A DNA stretch of 64,000 bases from contig JAFDZA010000002.1 in assembly GCA_018267135.1 (NCBI GenBank), positions 62,001 to 126,000 on the forward strand, given 5' to 3'. This document shows positions 47,633 through 56,291 of the stretch, one piece after another. The first letter of the stretch is position 1; each line of letters opens with the position of its first letter. The translations under genes were made by a program, and so were the position numbers. Under the pieces are notes generated by a model, which worked only from the letters and a program-made list of their open reading frames with translations, made no database searches and had not been told where the DNA came from. This DNA comes from Bacteroidota bacterium (GTDB lineage: Bacteria; Bacteroidota; Bacteroidia; Cytophagales; Cyclobacteriaceae).

Positions 47633-48160
47633 ATGACATTGCTTAAAATTTTTGGGGTAGTAGTGGCCGGCAGTTTGCTGGCCGGTTGCGATAGCAAAGA
47701 AACCACCAAGCCTATTGTGTATGATGGGCCGCTGAAACAAGCTACCCGCATTACGATGCACTATACCGAAAAAGAAAAATTAAAAACCATTCTTCAGGCT
47801 AAGAAATTTAATGAGTACCTCAATGGCGACCGCGAGTTTCCCGAAGGCATTTATCTGGAGTTTTACAACGAGCAGGGAACCATGACCTCCACCCTCAAGG
47901 CCAATACTGCTTTCTTCTTCAAAAAGGAAAACAAATGGCGAGGCCGCGGCCAGGTAGAAGTGGTAAACCTTGAAAAGGGACAACAACTTAATACCGAAGA
48001 ATTGTTCTGGTATCCATCCACCCAAAAAATTTATACCGAAAAATTTGTTACCATTCGCGATCAGCAAGATGTGCTTTATGGCACCGGCCTTACTGCTAAC
48101 CAAGACTTATCTAATTATTCGCTAAAAAACACTTCAGGCGATTTGCACGCTACAGAGTAA
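47633..48160 (+). CDS. lptC: LPS export ABC transporter periplasmic protein LptC
   Basis: LptC carries lipopolysaccharide from the inner-membrane LptB2FG complex to LptA. The 175-residue protein has lipobox LLAGC (Cys19), so it is a lipoprotein form, as is usual in Bacteroidota. The OstA-like beta-jellyroll body includes EGIYLEFYNEQGTMTSTLKAN, ENKWRGRGQVEVVN and GTGLTANQDLSNY. No lptB/F/G is in the window. Confidence 0.85.
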   Translation: MTLLKIFGVVVAGSLLAGCDSKETTKPIVYDGPLKQATRITMHYTEKEKLKTILQAKKFNEYLNGDREFPEGIYLEFYNEQGTMTSTLKANTAFFFKKENKWRGRGQVEVVNLEKGQQLNTEELFWYPSTQKIYTEKFVTIRDQQDVLYGTGLTANQDLSNYSLKNTSGDLHATE

Positions 48161-48190
48161 GGATACCCCGCCATCCACTTTCAAAATTTG

Positions 48191-48198
48191 TATCTTTG
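48191..48198 (+). promoter_or_regulatory. Candidate -7 box before the 52-residue membrane protein gene
   Basis: TATCTTTG matches TAnnTTTG and ends 8 bases before ATG 48207. It overlaps no coding sequence. It could start a near-leaderless transcript of the small gene and the CorC-like gene. Confidence 0.4.
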
Positions 48199-48206
48199 CC
48201 CCCTCT

Positions 48207-48365
48207 ATGAAATTAAATCTGATTATTCTGCTTTTATTGGCCGTTGTTTTTTTAATTATCGGTATTTATGAGATGATGACCCTGGGGCCCAGCAACGGCT
48301 ATTGGGCTGTCATGCTCTCGGTAGCTTGCCTCTTCTACTATGTGTACCGAAAGAAACAAGGCTAA
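48207..48365 (+). CDS. Small two-helix membrane protein (52 residues)
   Basis: MKLNLIILLLLAVVFLIIGIYE forms a first membrane helix; MMTLGPSNGYWAVMLSVACLF is an exposed turn and a second helix, ending YVYRKKQG. The stop overlaps the start of the next gene (TAATG), so the two are translationally coupled. No family is recognised. The promoter-like box upstream and coupling to a CNNM/CorC gene support a real gene. Confidence 0.75.
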   Translation: MKLNLIILLLLAVVFLIIGIYEMMTLGPSNGYWAVMLSVACLFYYVYRKKQG

Positions 48366-49648
48366 TGGATACCACACTCTTGCCACTTATACTGACGGTA
48401 CTTGTTTTCTCCTTCTTCTTTTCAGGAATTGAAATTGCCTTTTTAGCATCTAACAAACTACAGATTGAGCTAAAGGGAAAGCAGGGGAAAACCTGGGGCA
48501 TGATCATGTCTAAATTTCTCAAGAAGCCATCCAGTTTTATTGCGACCACACTCATTGGCAACACGGTGTCGTTGGTGCTGTTTGGTATTTTTATGGCACA
48601 ACTGATCGATCCGTATTTTGATTTTTTACCTGAAAACGGAAATGATGAAGTTATCCGGCTGATTTTGGAAACACTTATTTCCACCTTGCTTATCTTGTTT
48701 ACAGCCGAATTTTTACCCAAGAGTTTGTTTTTGATTAATCCCAACGCAGTGCTCGCCACGCTCGCTGTGCCGTTTAATTTTTTTTATATCCTCCTCAAAC
48801 CCCTTACGTTTTCTACGGTAACACTCTCCAAATTTGTGATTACGAAAATTCTGGGTATGCCGTATTCGGAAGAAAGACCGGTGTTTGGGCTAACCGACCT
48901 GAACAACTACCTTAAAAACACGCTGAAGGTAAAACACGAGGATGAGGAGATTGAACTGGATAAAAAAATATTTACCAATGCCCTGGAATTTAAAACCGTG
49001 CGCGTGCGCGATTGTATGATCCCCCGCATGGAAATTTCGGCCGTACCGTTAGACGAAGGCATGGAAGGACTGAAAGAAGCGTTTGTCAAAAGTGGGCATT
49101 CCAAAATACTGATCTATCGCGATACCATAGATGACCTGATCGGCTATTGCCACTCAGCCGCTTTATTCAGAAAACCGCTGCACATAGAAGAGATCATGAC
49201 CCCCCTCATCATTACCAGCGAAACCACCATGGCCAACGAGCTGATGGTGCAGATGATGAAAGAAAGAAAAAGCCTGGCCGTAGTGGTAGATGAATTTGGC
49301 GGTACCTCGGGTATTGTTACGATGGAAGACATAATGGAAGAAATTTTTGGTGAAATAGAAGACGAACACGATCAGGACGAACTGCTGGAACAAAAAATAG
49401 ATGAAACAACATTTGTGCTGAGTGCCCGCCTTGAAGTAGAATACCTGAACGAAAAATATAATCTCCACCTGCCCACAGGCGAATACGAAACGCTGGCCGG
49501 CTTAATTTTGTCGTACACGGAAGATTTTCCAAAACAAGGACAAAGTATTTATATCGCCCCGTTTACATTCATTATCCAGAAAACAGACAAAAAAAGAATA
49601 GATGTAGTAAAAGCGATCGTGGATAGGGAAACCCCGGGATCTAACTGA
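48365..49648 (+). CDS. CNNM/CorC-family membrane protein (hemolysin-like, DUF21 and CBS domains)
   Basis: About 427 residues from ATG 48365 (MDTTLLPLILTVLVF). The N-terminal DUF21/CNNM domain has about four membrane segments (1-180), with FFSGIEIAFLAS. A CBS pair follows (about 205-330: VRDCMIPRMEIS, VDEFGGTSGIVTMEDIMEEIFGEI). The C-terminal CorC_HlyC domain is 350-427 (LPTGEYETLAGLIL). Family members are Mg2+/Co2+-linked transporters or regulators. The true start is ATG 48365; a longer start at 48302 would overlap the small upstream gene. Confidence 0.88.
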   Translation: MDTTLLPLILTVLVFSFFFSGIEIAFLASNKLQIELKGKQGKTWGMIMSKFLKKPSSFIATTLIGNTVSLVLFGIFMAQLIDPYFDFLPENGNDEVIRLILETLISTLLILFTAEFLPKSLFLINPNAVLATLAVPFNFFYILLKPLTFSTVTLSKFVITKILGMPYSEERPVFGLTDLNNYLKNTLKVKHEDEEIELDKKIFTNALEFKTVRVRDCMIPRMEISAVPLDEGMEGLKEAFVKSGHSKILIYRDTIDDLIGYCHSAALFRKPLHIEEIMTPLIITSETTMANELMVQMMKERKSLAVVVDEFGGTSGIVTMEDIMEEIFGEIEDEHDQDELLEQKIDETTFVLSARLEVEYLNEKYNLHLPTGEYETLAGLILSYTEDFPKQGQSIYIAPFTFIIQKTDKKRIDVVKAIVDRETPGSN

Positions 49649-49904
49649 ACCGGATACTTTTTTGGCCATTCCATCCCCGGCTGGGTATTCATCACAGCCT
49701 ATCAAATCCATGATTATCAATGAAATCAGTCTAAAAGCAAATACACTGAACCCCACGGTATTTTTTAGGGCAACCCATTGCTTATGCGTAATGATGGTTT
49801 AAATTTGCACTCCTTTTTTAGGGTAAAACCGAATCAGGAGGCCGGTCGTAATCGGAAGCTGAAACTGAAACATAAAGACAAAACATAAAATATATTTTTG
49901 AGTT

Positions 49905-52037
49905 ATGGCATTAATTGGTACGCTTAGAACAAAGATGACAAAGTTTGTAGTGGGTTTTGTGGCCTTGGCCATGGGCGCATTCATTGTAGGAAGTGACCTT
50001 TTTGGAAACGGCCCTCGCTCCGTTTTTGGAGGAAGCAAAAACAACATCGGTGAGATTGCCGGTACGTCTATATCCAATGACGACTACCGCATTTTTGTAC
50101 AAGACCAGGAAAACGATTATTACCTGCGCATGGGCCGCCAGCCGGGCGAAAGAGAAAGAGCTACCCTGCAAAATCAGGCTTGGGAACTGATGATTGTTAA
50201 ATATGCCATCGAAGAAGAAATGCTGAAGGCCGGTATAAAAGTTACCACCGATGAAGCCGAAGATATGCTCTGGGGCAAGAACATAGACCCGGGCATAAAA
50301 CAACAGTTTACCGATTCCACCGGAAAGTTTAACCGGGAAGCGCTAAAAGCCCAGATACGCAACCTCGATATTCCGGCCCCCACCAACCCGCAACTTCGCA
50401 GCCAGTGGCAAGCCCAGCAGGAAAACTGGAACCGATTTAAAAAAAGTTTGTACATAGGCCGGCAGCGTGTGAAATACGAAAACCTGCTTATCAAAACCAA
50501 TTACGTAACCAAGGCCGAAGCTGAGCGCGATTACCACAACCAGAATGACGTGGCCGAAGCAAAAATTTTATTTGTGCCTTACTTTGCCATGAGCGACTCG
50601 TCCGTAAAAGTGAGCGATAACGATTTGAAAGAGTTTTACAACAAAAACAAAGAACGATACAAATCAAAGTTTACCCGCAGCCTGAGCTACGTGTCGTTTC
50701 CGGTAGTGCCATCGGCAGACGACTCGGCTAAAATTCATAAAGAAGCAGACAAAATTGTAACCGATTTTAAAACCGTGGCCGATGATTCGCTTTATGCCGC
50801 CACCAATACCGAAGGCACCACCCCCTATACCAAATACACCGTAGCTAATTTGCCCTCAACCATTCACAAAGACCAGTTAGTGGCCGGCACGGTAATAGGG
50901 CCGTTGCTGGTAGATGGCAATTACAAAGTATTTAAAGTAGTAAAGGCCGGAAAAGACACCACCTATACTGCGAAGGCATCGCACATCCTCATCCGTTGGG
51001 ATGATGAAACACCTGTCAAGAAAAAGGAAGCCAAAGAAAAAGCACAAAAAATATTGAAAGACATTAAAGCCGGAGCCGACTTTGCTACAAAAGCCCGCGA
51101 GTTTGGCACCGATGGTACCGCCTCGCGCGGAGGCGATCTCGGCTATTTTTCTTCCGGGCAAATGGTGAAGCCTTTTCAGAATGCCGTATTCAATGCCAAA
51201 AAGACCGGAGTTCTTCCTGAACTTACCGAAACCCAGTTTGGCTACCACATTATTGATGTAACAGCCTTAAAAGACAATTCTTTCTATACAGTTGCTACCG
51301 TAGAATTGAAAATTTTACCCGGTGATGAAACCCACAAAGTAGCTTACCTGAAAGCACAAAATTTTGCCACCGGCCTTTCCGGAGTAGAAGCTTTTAAAAC
51401 AAAGGCCACTACCGAAAAACTGAATGTATTAGAGGCAAAAGAATTGAATACCAACGACCAGCACGTGGGCAACCTGGGCAATGCCCGAAAAGTAGTAACC
51501 TGGCTTTTCCGCGATGCCACGAAAGGAACCGTTTATGAATTTGATTTGGATGATACCTACGGAGTAGCCGTAATGACCGATGAAACCGAAGAAGGTTACC
51601 GCACCTTAGAGCAGGTAAAAGATGAAATTTTGCCGGCCGTGCGCAACGAGCTGAAAGGAAAAAAAATGATAGAGAAACTTAGCGCACAAAAAGGTACGTT
51701 GGAAGAACTGGGAAAACTCTTTGGCAATGATGCTCAAATTAATTCTACCAGCGACCTAAAGCTTAGTGCCAATTCGCTGCCCGGTGCCGGGTTAGACCCC
51801 CAAGCCGTGGGCGTAGTTTTTTCGTTAGAGAACGGAAAACAATCAAAACCTTTTGCCAGCGAAAACGGAGTGGTAATTGTGCAACTTCAAAACAAAACCA
51901 TGGCACCAGAGGTGGGCGACTACACCATGTTTAAAAATGAATTAGAGAAAAAGATAAACAACAGTGCGGGGTTAAATATTGCCCAAGCCATTAAAGACCT
52001 GTCGAATATTAAAGACGAACGATACAAGTTTTATTAA
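49905..52037 (+). CDS. Membrane-anchored periplasmic peptidyl-prolyl isomerase (PpiD/SurA type)
   Basis: A 710-residue chaperone. A single N-terminal membrane anchor (about residues 14-32) is followed by a SurA_N-type helical domain (about 45-200). A parvulin PPIC rotamase lies near 355-455 (AKASHILIRWDD, GTDGTASRGGDLGYFSSGQM, ETQFGYHIIDV). The rest has PpiD-like regions. It assists outer-membrane protein folding. It lies in a run of envelope genes but starts 256 bases after the CorC-like gene, so it has its own promoter or a long leader. Confidence 0.9.
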   Translation: MALIGTLRTKMTKFVVGFVALAMGAFIVGSDLFGNGPRSVFGGSKNNIGEIAGTSISNDDYRIFVQDQENDYYLRMGRQPGERERATLQNQAWELMIVKYAIEEEMLKAGIKVTTDEAEDMLWGKNIDPGIKQQFTDSTGKFNREALKAQIRNLDIPAPTNPQLRSQWQAQQENWNRFKKSLYIGRQRVKYENLLIKTNYVTKAEAERDYHNQNDVAEAKILFVPYFAMSDSSVKVSDNDLKEFYNKNKERYKSKFTRSLSYVSFPVVPSADDSAKIHKEADKIVTDFKTVADDSLYAATNTEGTTPYTKYTVANLPSTIHKDQLVAGTVIGPLLVDGNYKVFKVVKAGKDTTYTAKASHILIRWDDETPVKKKEAKEKAQKILKDIKAGADFATKAREFGTDGTASRGGDLGYFSSGQMVKPFQNAVFNAKKTGVLPELTETQFGYHIIDVTALKDNSFYTVATVELKILPGDETHKVAYLKAQNFATGLSGVEAFKTKATTEKLNVLEAKELNTNDQHVGNLGNARKVVTWLFRDATKGTVYEFDLDDTYGVAVMTDETEEGYRTLEQVKDEILPAVRNELKGKKMIEKLSAQKGTLEELGKLFGNDAQINSTSDLKLSANSLPGAGLDPQAVGVVFSLENGKQSKPFASENGVVIVQLQNKTMAPEVGDYTMFKNELEKKINNSAGLNIAQAIKDLSNIKDERYKFY

Positions 52038-52058
52038 ATTTAGATACCTGCAAATAAG

Positions 52059-52092
52059 ATCGGCAGGAGATACCCTCTTGCCGATTTTTTTT
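52059..52092 (+). terminator. Intrinsic terminator after the PpiD-like gene
   Basis: atcggca (52059-52065) pairs with tgccgat (52079-52085), extended internally by aga/tct, followed by a nine-T run. It lies just upstream of the DUF493 start. Confidence 0.8.
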
Positions 52093-52096
52093 TATA

Positions 52097-52363
52097 ATGA
52101 TGATGAGCACCTGGAAAGAATCACTGCGCGAAAAATTAGACCGGTTTTATTCATGGCCCGCGTTGTACACGTTTAAGTTTATTGTGCCATCCGGAAAAGT
52201 AGAGGAAGTAAAAAACCTTTTCCCTACCCATGAAGTAACCGAGAAAAGATCAGAAAAAGGAACGTACACCAGCGTTACCATACAAATGATGGCGCGCACC
52301 AGCGAAGAGATTGTGGCAGCGTACCAGTCCGTTTCGGGTATAGAAGGCATCATTGCTCTTTAA
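52097..52363 (+). CDS. DUF493 (YbeD-like) family protein
   Basis: An 88-residue cytosolic protein. FYSWPALYTFKFIVPSGKVEEVK and GTYTSVTIQMMARTSEEIVAAYQSV match the DUF493/YbeD ferredoxin-like fold; its function is not established. Three consecutive ATG codons start the gene, any of which could be used. It begins 5 bases after a terminator's T-run, so it is probably a separate transcript or a readthrough product. Confidence 0.85.
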   Translation: MMMSTWKESLREKLDRFYSWPALYTFKFIVPSGKVEEVKNLFPTHEVTEKRSEKGTYTSVTIQMMARTSEEIVAAYQSVSGIEGIIAL

Positions 52364-52552
52364 TTACAATTCGCTTTTTTAAAACTAAGTTTTTGTACGA
52401 AACAATTAAAAAATAAACAGCAGGGCTGAGCCCGCAGCGTTCTCCTTTAGGTTTGCATTCACATGAAGTTCACGTTCACTCACTATCATCATCAGGTTTT
52501 CGAAGCGAGTAATTCTACGAAGAAAAATTGGAGTTAAATTAATGATCAAAAA

Positions 52553-52582
52553 TAAAAAAAGCCCTGAGTTTTTCTCAAGGCT
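52553..52582 (-). terminator. Terminator of the tRNA-Cys gene
   Basis: On the minus strand, gccttgag and ctcagggc pair around a ttttt-type loop (one G-T pair), followed by seven T residues. Confidence 0.85.
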
Positions 52583-52588
52583 TTCAGA

Positions 52589-52658
52589 GGTTCCGAGCGG
52601 ATTCGAACCGCTGTAGGAGCTTTTGCAGAGCTCAGCCTAGCCACTCGGCCACGGAACC
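52589..52658 (-). tRNA. tRNA-Cys (anticodon GCA)
   Basis: A 70-base cloverleaf on the minus strand: acceptor ggttccg/cggaacc, D arm gcc/ggc, anticodon arm gagct-CTGCAAA-agctc with anticodon GCA (plus-strand 52624-52626), T arm agcgg-ttcgaat-ccgct. All stems pair fully. CCA is not encoded. It is followed by a terminator and lies between DUF493 and rpsA. Confidence 0.97.
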
Positions 52659-52688
52659 ATTTTGCAAAACTAACGAAACAATCTTTCA

Positions 52689-52722
52689 GAGAAAAAAGAA
52701 AGTGGCTGAAGCCACTTTCTTT
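52689..52722 (-). terminator. Terminator of rpsA
   Basis: The perfect stem aagaaagtggct/agccactttctt (52696-52707 with 52710-52721) is followed on the minus strand by a T-run, immediately downstream of the rpsA stop. Confidence 0.9.
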
Positions 52723-52735
52723 TAACGGATACCTA

Positions 52736-54754
52736 TTAATTGCCTTCGCCTTCCGGCTTGGCTTTCATCTTCTCTTTCAGAGCAGTTAAGGCCTCCAGAT
52801 CGCCCAGTGTAGATTTTTCTGTCTCCTGGTTAATCTTGTCTATAGTTTTACCTTTTGGAGCTGCCTTTTTCTTGGGGGTCGGCTTTTCTTCTTCGGCAGA
52901 CCAAGTGGCTTTCAGGCTGAGCGTAATGCGTCTGTCTTCTTTAGAAAACTCCAGCACTTTAAAATCGTAGGCCTCACCTGTTTCTGCCTTCGAGCCATCT
53001 TCTTTGGCTAGATTTTTCAATGAGCAGAATCCTTCAATTCCATATTGCAACTCTACCACTACACCTTTATCGTTTTTATTTACGATGGTTCCTTTATGCA
53101 CGGAACCCGCGGTGAAGATCGTTTCAAAAGTATCCCAAGGGTTTTCTTCGAGGTGCTTATGGCTTAATGCCAGCCTGCGGTTTACGGCATCTAATTCCAG
53201 TACTTGCACTTCAATGGTTTCGCCCACTTTGGTAAACTCGGATGGATGTTTAATTTTCTTGGTCCAACTTAAATCAGACACGTGCACCAGCCCGTCTATG
53301 CCTTCTTCCAGTTCGAGGAACAAACCGAAGTTGGTTAGGTTGCGCACAATACCTTTGTGGCGCGTGCCCACGGCATATTTGGAGAGCACATCCTGGCGTG
53401 TCCAGGGGTCTTCGGTCAGTTGCTTAATGCCGAGACTCATCTTGCGCTCGGTGCGGTCAATGGTCAGCACCACGGCCTCAAGTTCATCACCTACCTTCAG
53501 AAAATCCTGCGGATTTCTTAAGTGTTGGCTCCAACTCATTTCGCTTACGTGGATCAATCCTTCCACACCCGGCTGCAGTTCGAGGAAGGCTCCGTAATCG
53601 GCCACGTTCACAATCTTGCCTTTTACTTTCGAACCTACCACAATGTCGGCCGAGAGCGAATCCCAAGGATGAGGGGTAAGTTGTTTCATGCCCAGCGAAA
53701 TACGCTTTTTGTCCTGATCGAAATCAAGTACCACTACCTTCACTACCTGATCCAGTTTCAGTAATTCTTCCGGATGGTTGATGCGGCCCCATGAAATATC
53801 GGTGATATGGAGTAAGCCATCTACTCCGCCCAAATCAATAAACACCCCGAAGTTGGTCATGTTTTTAATGACGCCTTCCAACACCTGGCCTTTATCAAGG
53901 TTGGTTAGGATGGCGGCCTTTTGTTGTTCCAGATCTTTCTCGATCAATACTTTATGCGATACTACTACGTTGTCGTTGGTGTAGTTGATCTTTACCACTT
54001 TTACTTCAATGGCTTTGTTTACATAAATATCAAAATCGCGGATGGGTTTTACATCAATTTGCGAACCCGGCAAGAAAGCTTCGATGCCGAACACATCTAC
54101 AATTAAACCACCTTTGGTTCTGCGTTTTACAAAGCCCTCAATGATTTCATCTTTATCGAGGGCGGTTTGCACATATTCCCAGCCTTTTACCAACTTGGCT
54201 TTTCTGCGCGATAAGATTAATTGGCCCATGGCATTTTCACGCTCTTCAATAAAGAGGTCAACCATATCGCCAATTTTCAGGTTGGCCATGTCTTTAAATT
54301 CGGCCAGCGGCACTAATCCGTCTGACTTAAACCCGATGTTTAAAATTACATCGCGGTCCGTAATCCCTACTACGGTGCCTTTCACCACTTCGCTTTCGGT
54401 AACCGAGGCAATAACCCCACCATACAGTTTATCTAATTCCTGACGGTCTTTGGATGAATAGCCTTCGCCAAAACCTTTTTTATCGTAGGCTTCCCAATCA
54501 AATGCTTCGAGGGAGATGTTTGAAGTAGCGGCCTTGCGTGCTGTTACATCTTTAATCATGCGGCTGATGCCTTCTTCTTCTTCACGTTTTTTTTGGGCTT
54601 TGAAGGCGGCCAAATCATCTTCTTTTAGCTCGGCTTCGGCTGTTTTTACGTCCACATCTGCTTCCGCTCCTTTTACAGCCAATGTTTTTTTAGCGGCTCC
54701 TTCGCTTTTAGGGGCTTTGGATTCTTTAGCTGTTTCTTTTTGAACTTTTGCCAT
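52736..54754 (-). CDS. rpsA: 30S ribosomal protein S1
   Basis: About 672 residues from ATG 54754 (MAKVQKETAKESKAP). S1 helps mRNA bind the 30S subunit, important in Bacteroidota where Shine-Dalgarno sites are rare. There is a charged Ala/Lys/Glu N-terminus of about 75 residues, then six S1 RNA-binding domains (starts such as VVKGTVVGITDRD, EGFVKRRTKGG, VLEGVIKNMTNFGVFIDLG, KVKGKIVNVADYGAFLEL, KGIVRNLTNFGLFLEL and KGTIVNKNDKGVVVEL). It ends in a Lys/Pro-rich tail. The longer start at 54796 adds 14 unlikely residues. Confidence 0.96.
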   Translation of the reverse strand: MAKVQKETAKESKAPKSEGAAKKTLAVKGAEADVDVKTAEAELKEDDLAAFKAQKKREEEEGISRMIKDVTARKAATSNISLEAFDWEAYDKKGFGEGYSSKDRQELDKLYGGVIASVTESEVVKGTVVGITDRDVILNIGFKSDGLVPLAEFKDMANLKIGDMVDLFIEERENAMGQLILSRRKAKLVKGWEYVQTALDKDEIIEGFVKRRTKGGLIVDVFGIEAFLPGSQIDVKPIRDFDIYVNKAIEVKVVKINYTNDNVVVSHKVLIEKDLEQQKAAILTNLDKGQVLEGVIKNMTNFGVFIDLGGVDGLLHITDISWGRINHPEELLKLDQVVKVVVLDFDQDKKRISLGMKQLTPHPWDSLSADIVVGSKVKGKIVNVADYGAFLELQPGVEGLIHVSEMSWSQHLRNPQDFLKVGDELEAVVLTIDRTERKMSLGIKQLTEDPWTRQDVLSKYAVGTRHKGIVRNLTNFGLFLELEEGIDGLVHVSDLSWTKKIKHPSEFTKVGETIEVQVLELDAVNRRLALSHKHLEENPWDTFETIFTAGSVHKGTIVNKNDKGVVVELQYGIEGFCSLKNLAKEDGSKAETGEAYDFKVLEFSKEDRRITLSLKATWSAEEEKPTPKKKAAPKGKTIDKINQETEKSTLGDLEALTALKEKMKAKPEGEGN

Positions 54755-54858
54755 AAATTTTTGCCCTGAGATACATGCTGCGGCCGGGCAAGCCACAACA
54801 AATTTGGTTATACATCGCTGTTTTTAATGAAAACAGCCCCCGAAGAATTCAGGGGGTG

Positions 54859-54866
54859 CAAATGTA
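54859..54866 (-). promoter_or_regulatory. Candidate -7 promoter box of rpsA
   Basis: On the minus strand the sequence reads TACATTTG, a perfect TAnnTTTG, about 105 bases upstream of the rpsA ATG. A ccccc/ggggg palindrome at 54837-54856 follows it in the leader. No clear -33 TTTG is seen. Confidence 0.45.
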
Positions 54867-54930
54867 TGAAAATTTATAAGAAACTGGCTATTTTACGCTA
54901 TTTCAACATGCCTAAGACCATCCTATTTCT

Positions 54931-56091
54931 TTAGTGTCTCACAATAATTTGCTTTTGAAGGAATTCGCCCTCGTAAAGCACCTTCAAATAGTAAATACCT
55001 GCCGGAAATGATTCCATCGAAATGGTAAAGGCTCGATCAGATGATTGGGCTGAAAGGACTCTTCTATAACTCCAATCCATAATAAATATATAGAATGGTT
55101 GATATAGGGTTGGCTGCAAATCCTTGGAATCCCTGTCAGTAATCTGCACAGTTAACAATGATGAAACTGGATTGGGTGAAGCAATAATAGCAATGCCTCC
55201 GCTACATTCCTGAACAAAAACATGGAAATTAGTCGATGCATATCCACAGTTATTGGTACCCGCAACTGTAAAGGTGCAACTTCCTGACACGTCTCCCGTA
55301 AGGACGCCATTTGTTCTCGATCCACTGACTTCCAAAATTGAGGGATTGTTTGATGTCCAAGTATATGGATTCCCTCCACTTCCACTAATCGAAACGGGAA
55401 CAGTTGTGCCTACACAAAAGGGTGGGTTATTAATATTTTTGTTTAATGAGCCAATTGTTGGAGGCCCAGCCGCCAAGGTTAAGACACCATAGTTTGATGG
55501 ACAAGAATTGTCATTATTTAATCTAGCATAAACAAAACATAAACCACTTGCTTCTCCCGAGCTCAATGTAGCTGTATTCAATGAAGAGTGAACTGGCGAT
55601 CCCAATGACGCATGTAATCCGTTAATTAAAAGACCTCCAGTGGTATACCAATCATATCCATAATTTGTTGGATACCCTGACGAATTAGCGGTGAGCATCC
55701 AAGATTGATTACTACAAAGTGCATAGTTAGATGAATTGGATGAGATTACCGGGACGGCAGGAATAATATTTACTATAATATTCAATTGGTATGAAGTAGA
55801 ATTATTGCAGCCTACACTAGATGTTGCTGTTAAAGTCCATGTGCCTGAGGTGTTCCAAGTGATGGTCGCGGCCGGATAATCATTCGGAATAGTAACAAAA
55901 GAGCCACTAACTGTTCCCCCACCGTTAAGTGACCATGAAGCTGGGTATTGGCAATTTATAGTCAATTGATAACCTGAAGTCCCCCCGACAGACACACAAA
56001 CAGTAGTACTTCCAATGATTTGACCTCTCAACTGTGAAGAAGGAAATATTATGCAAGTAATCCACCCTAAAAAAACAATTAATTTTTTTAT
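54931..56091 (-). CDS. T9SS-sorted surface protein with Ig-like repeats; normal start codon missing
   Basis: About 386 residues if read from 56091. The C-terminus is a type A T9SS sorting domain (FPAGIYYLKVLYEG then QKQIIVRH). The body has Ig/PKD-like beta repeats (CSNQSWMLTANSSG, TFTVAGTNNCGYAS). The residues before 56031 read KKLIVFLGWITCIIFPSS, a clear signal peptide, but its first codon is ATA (56091-56089) rather than ATG; the nearest ATG (56096) is out of frame and followed by a stop. TTG 56031 would skip the signal peptide. Either ATA is used or the gene is silenced. Confidence 0.8.
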   Translation of the reverse strand: MKKLIVFLGWITCIIFPSSQLRGQIIGSTTVCVSVGGTSGYQLTINCQYPASWSLNGGGTVSGSFVTIPNDYPAATITWNTSGTWTLTATSSVGCNNSTSYQLNIIVNIIPAVPVISSNSSNYALCSNQSWMLTANSSGYPTNYGYDWYTTGGLLINGLHASLGSPVHSSLNTATLSSGEASGLCFVYARLNNDNSCPSNYGVLTLAAGPPTIGSLNKNINNPPFCVGTTVPVSISGSGGNPYTWTSNNPSILEVSGSRTNGVLTGDVSGSCTFTVAGTNNCGYASTNFHVFVQECSGGIAIIASPNPVSSLLTVQITDRDSKDLQPTLYQPFYIFIMDWSYRRVLSAQSSDRAFTISMESFPAGIYYLKVLYEGEFLQKQIIVRH

Positions 56092-56291
56092 AACATTATT
56101 TTTTTAACTGTCAGCATATTGTTCTCAACTTTTAAGACGATACTAATCTAATATATTTGATATTTAGTATGTTAAAATGAGAGCACTTTTCTATGAATAA
56201 TTTGGAATATCCCATTTCAAGTTGATTAAGGCATAATGGAGGGTAAATAGGTGGTAAGATGAGCAATGTGTGATTTACTGTATGGCCTAAC

